From NCBI GenBank assembly GCA_020444765.1, contig JAGRHW010000213.1, forward strand, positions 1-6,278: 6,278 bases of DNA, given 5' to 3'. The stretch's first letter is position 1. The number at the start of each line of letters is the position of its first letter. This DNA is from Gammaproteobacteria bacterium. GTDB taxonomy: Bacteria; Pseudomonadota; Gammaproteobacteria; Granulosicoccales; Granulosicoccaceae. The notes beneath the pieces were generated by a model. It made no database searches, was not told where the DNA came from, and saw nothing but the letters and a program-made list of their open reading frames with translations. Made by a program: the position numbers and the translations under genes. Positions 5,870 to 6,278 of the stretch are shown here, piece after piece.

Positions 5870-6278
5870 GTGTGCGGAATTTGCGGCATCTTAAGGTTTG
5901 ATACACAAGGCCCGGATCGGCAGATGATCGAACGGATGCTGGTACCTATCGCCAAACGCGGTCCTGACGATAGCGGTTTGCATATTCAGGGACCGGTTGG
6001 CCTCGGTCATCGGCGTCTGTCGATTATCGATTTATCCGCCAAATCCCATCAGCCAATGATCGATCGGCAAAGCGGGCTGACGATCGTCTTCAACGGCAGC
6101 ATTTACAATTATCCGCAACTCCGCTCCGAACTGATCGCCCTCGGCCACCGGTTTGATTCGAACGGTGATACCGAAGTCATCCTGCGGGCCTACGCCGAAT
6201 GGGGTGAAGAAGCGGTGCGGCGCCTGATCGGCATGTTTGCCTTTGTGATCTGGGACCCACGCGATCAGTCACTGTTTG
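5870..6278 (+). CDS. AsnB-type glutamine amidotransferase, probably for NAGGN osmoprotectant synthesis (3' partial)
   Basis: The first 136 codons are present; the gene runs off the right edge. GTG 5870 is the only usable start: AGGAG (5859-5863) lies six bases upstream, an in-frame stop sits at 5852, and only this start puts the catalytic Cys at position 2 (MCGICG). It is a class II (Ntn) glutaminase domain that releases ammonia from glutamine. Visible are C2, RGPD (30-33), LGHRRLSIIDLS (45-56, R49), FNGSIYNY (74-81) and GDTEVIL (99-105). Classical AsnB has FNGEIYN; here Ser77 replaces Glu. Together with LRFD near the start and SGLTIVFNG, this resembles the amidotransferase of N-acetylglutaminylglutamine amide synthesis (asnO type) more than asparagine synthetase. 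The synthetase domain is unseen, so this subfamily call is an inference. Alternatives are AsnB or a polysaccharide-linked amidotransferase. It diverges from argD. Confidence 0.9.
   Translation, partial: MCGICGILRFDTQGPDRQMIERMLVPIAKRGPDDSGLHIQGPVGLGHRRLSIIDLSAKSHQPMIDRQSGLTIVFNGSIYNYPQLRSELIALGHRFDSNGDTEVILRAYAEWGEEAVRRLIGMFAFVIWDPRDQSLF

Overview
The window looks like ordinary chromosomal DNA of a moderately GC-rich proteobacterium, most likely a gammaproteobacterium. That placement rests only on the general look of the ArgD, ArgF and WecA-like proteins and is an inference. There are five complete or near-complete genes, plus the last 47 codons of a sixth at the left edge. Nothing points to a mobile element, CRISPR array, tRNA or rRNA.

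Layout. (1) 1-1372, plus strand: the end of one probable glycosyltransferase runs by a one-base stop/start overlap (TGATG) into a complete GT-B family 4 glycosyltransferase. (2) 1415-3082, minus strand, convergent: a polyprenyl-phosphate sugar-1-phosphate transferase of the WecA/MraY family with about 220 extra membrane residues at the C-terminus. (3) 3083-3385: an AT-rich gap without a gene. (4) 3386-5509, minus strand: argD then argF, 36 bases apart, a two-gene arginine operon. (5) 5510-5869: a 360-base divergent control region with several inverted repeats. (6) 5870 to the right edge, plus strand: the glutaminase domain of an AsnB-type amidotransferase starting at GTG. Its sequence best fits the N-acetylglutaminylglutamine amide (NAGGN) osmoprotectant amidotransferase, and the gene runs off the window.

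How the parts fit. The left third makes surface polysaccharide: the WecA-like enzyme would load the first sugar phosphate onto undecaprenyl phosphate, and the GT4 enzymes would extend a glycan. The middle makes arginine: ArgD transaminates N-acetylglutamate semialdehyde and ArgF makes citrulline. The right edge probably opens an osmoprotectant operon drawing on the same glutamate/glutamine pool. The most notable points are the long C-terminal membrane extension of the WecA-like protein, the NAGGN-type amidotransferase facing the arg operon, and the inverted repeats at the argD, argF and amidotransferase leaders. I found no clearly undescribed system; most findings are modest.
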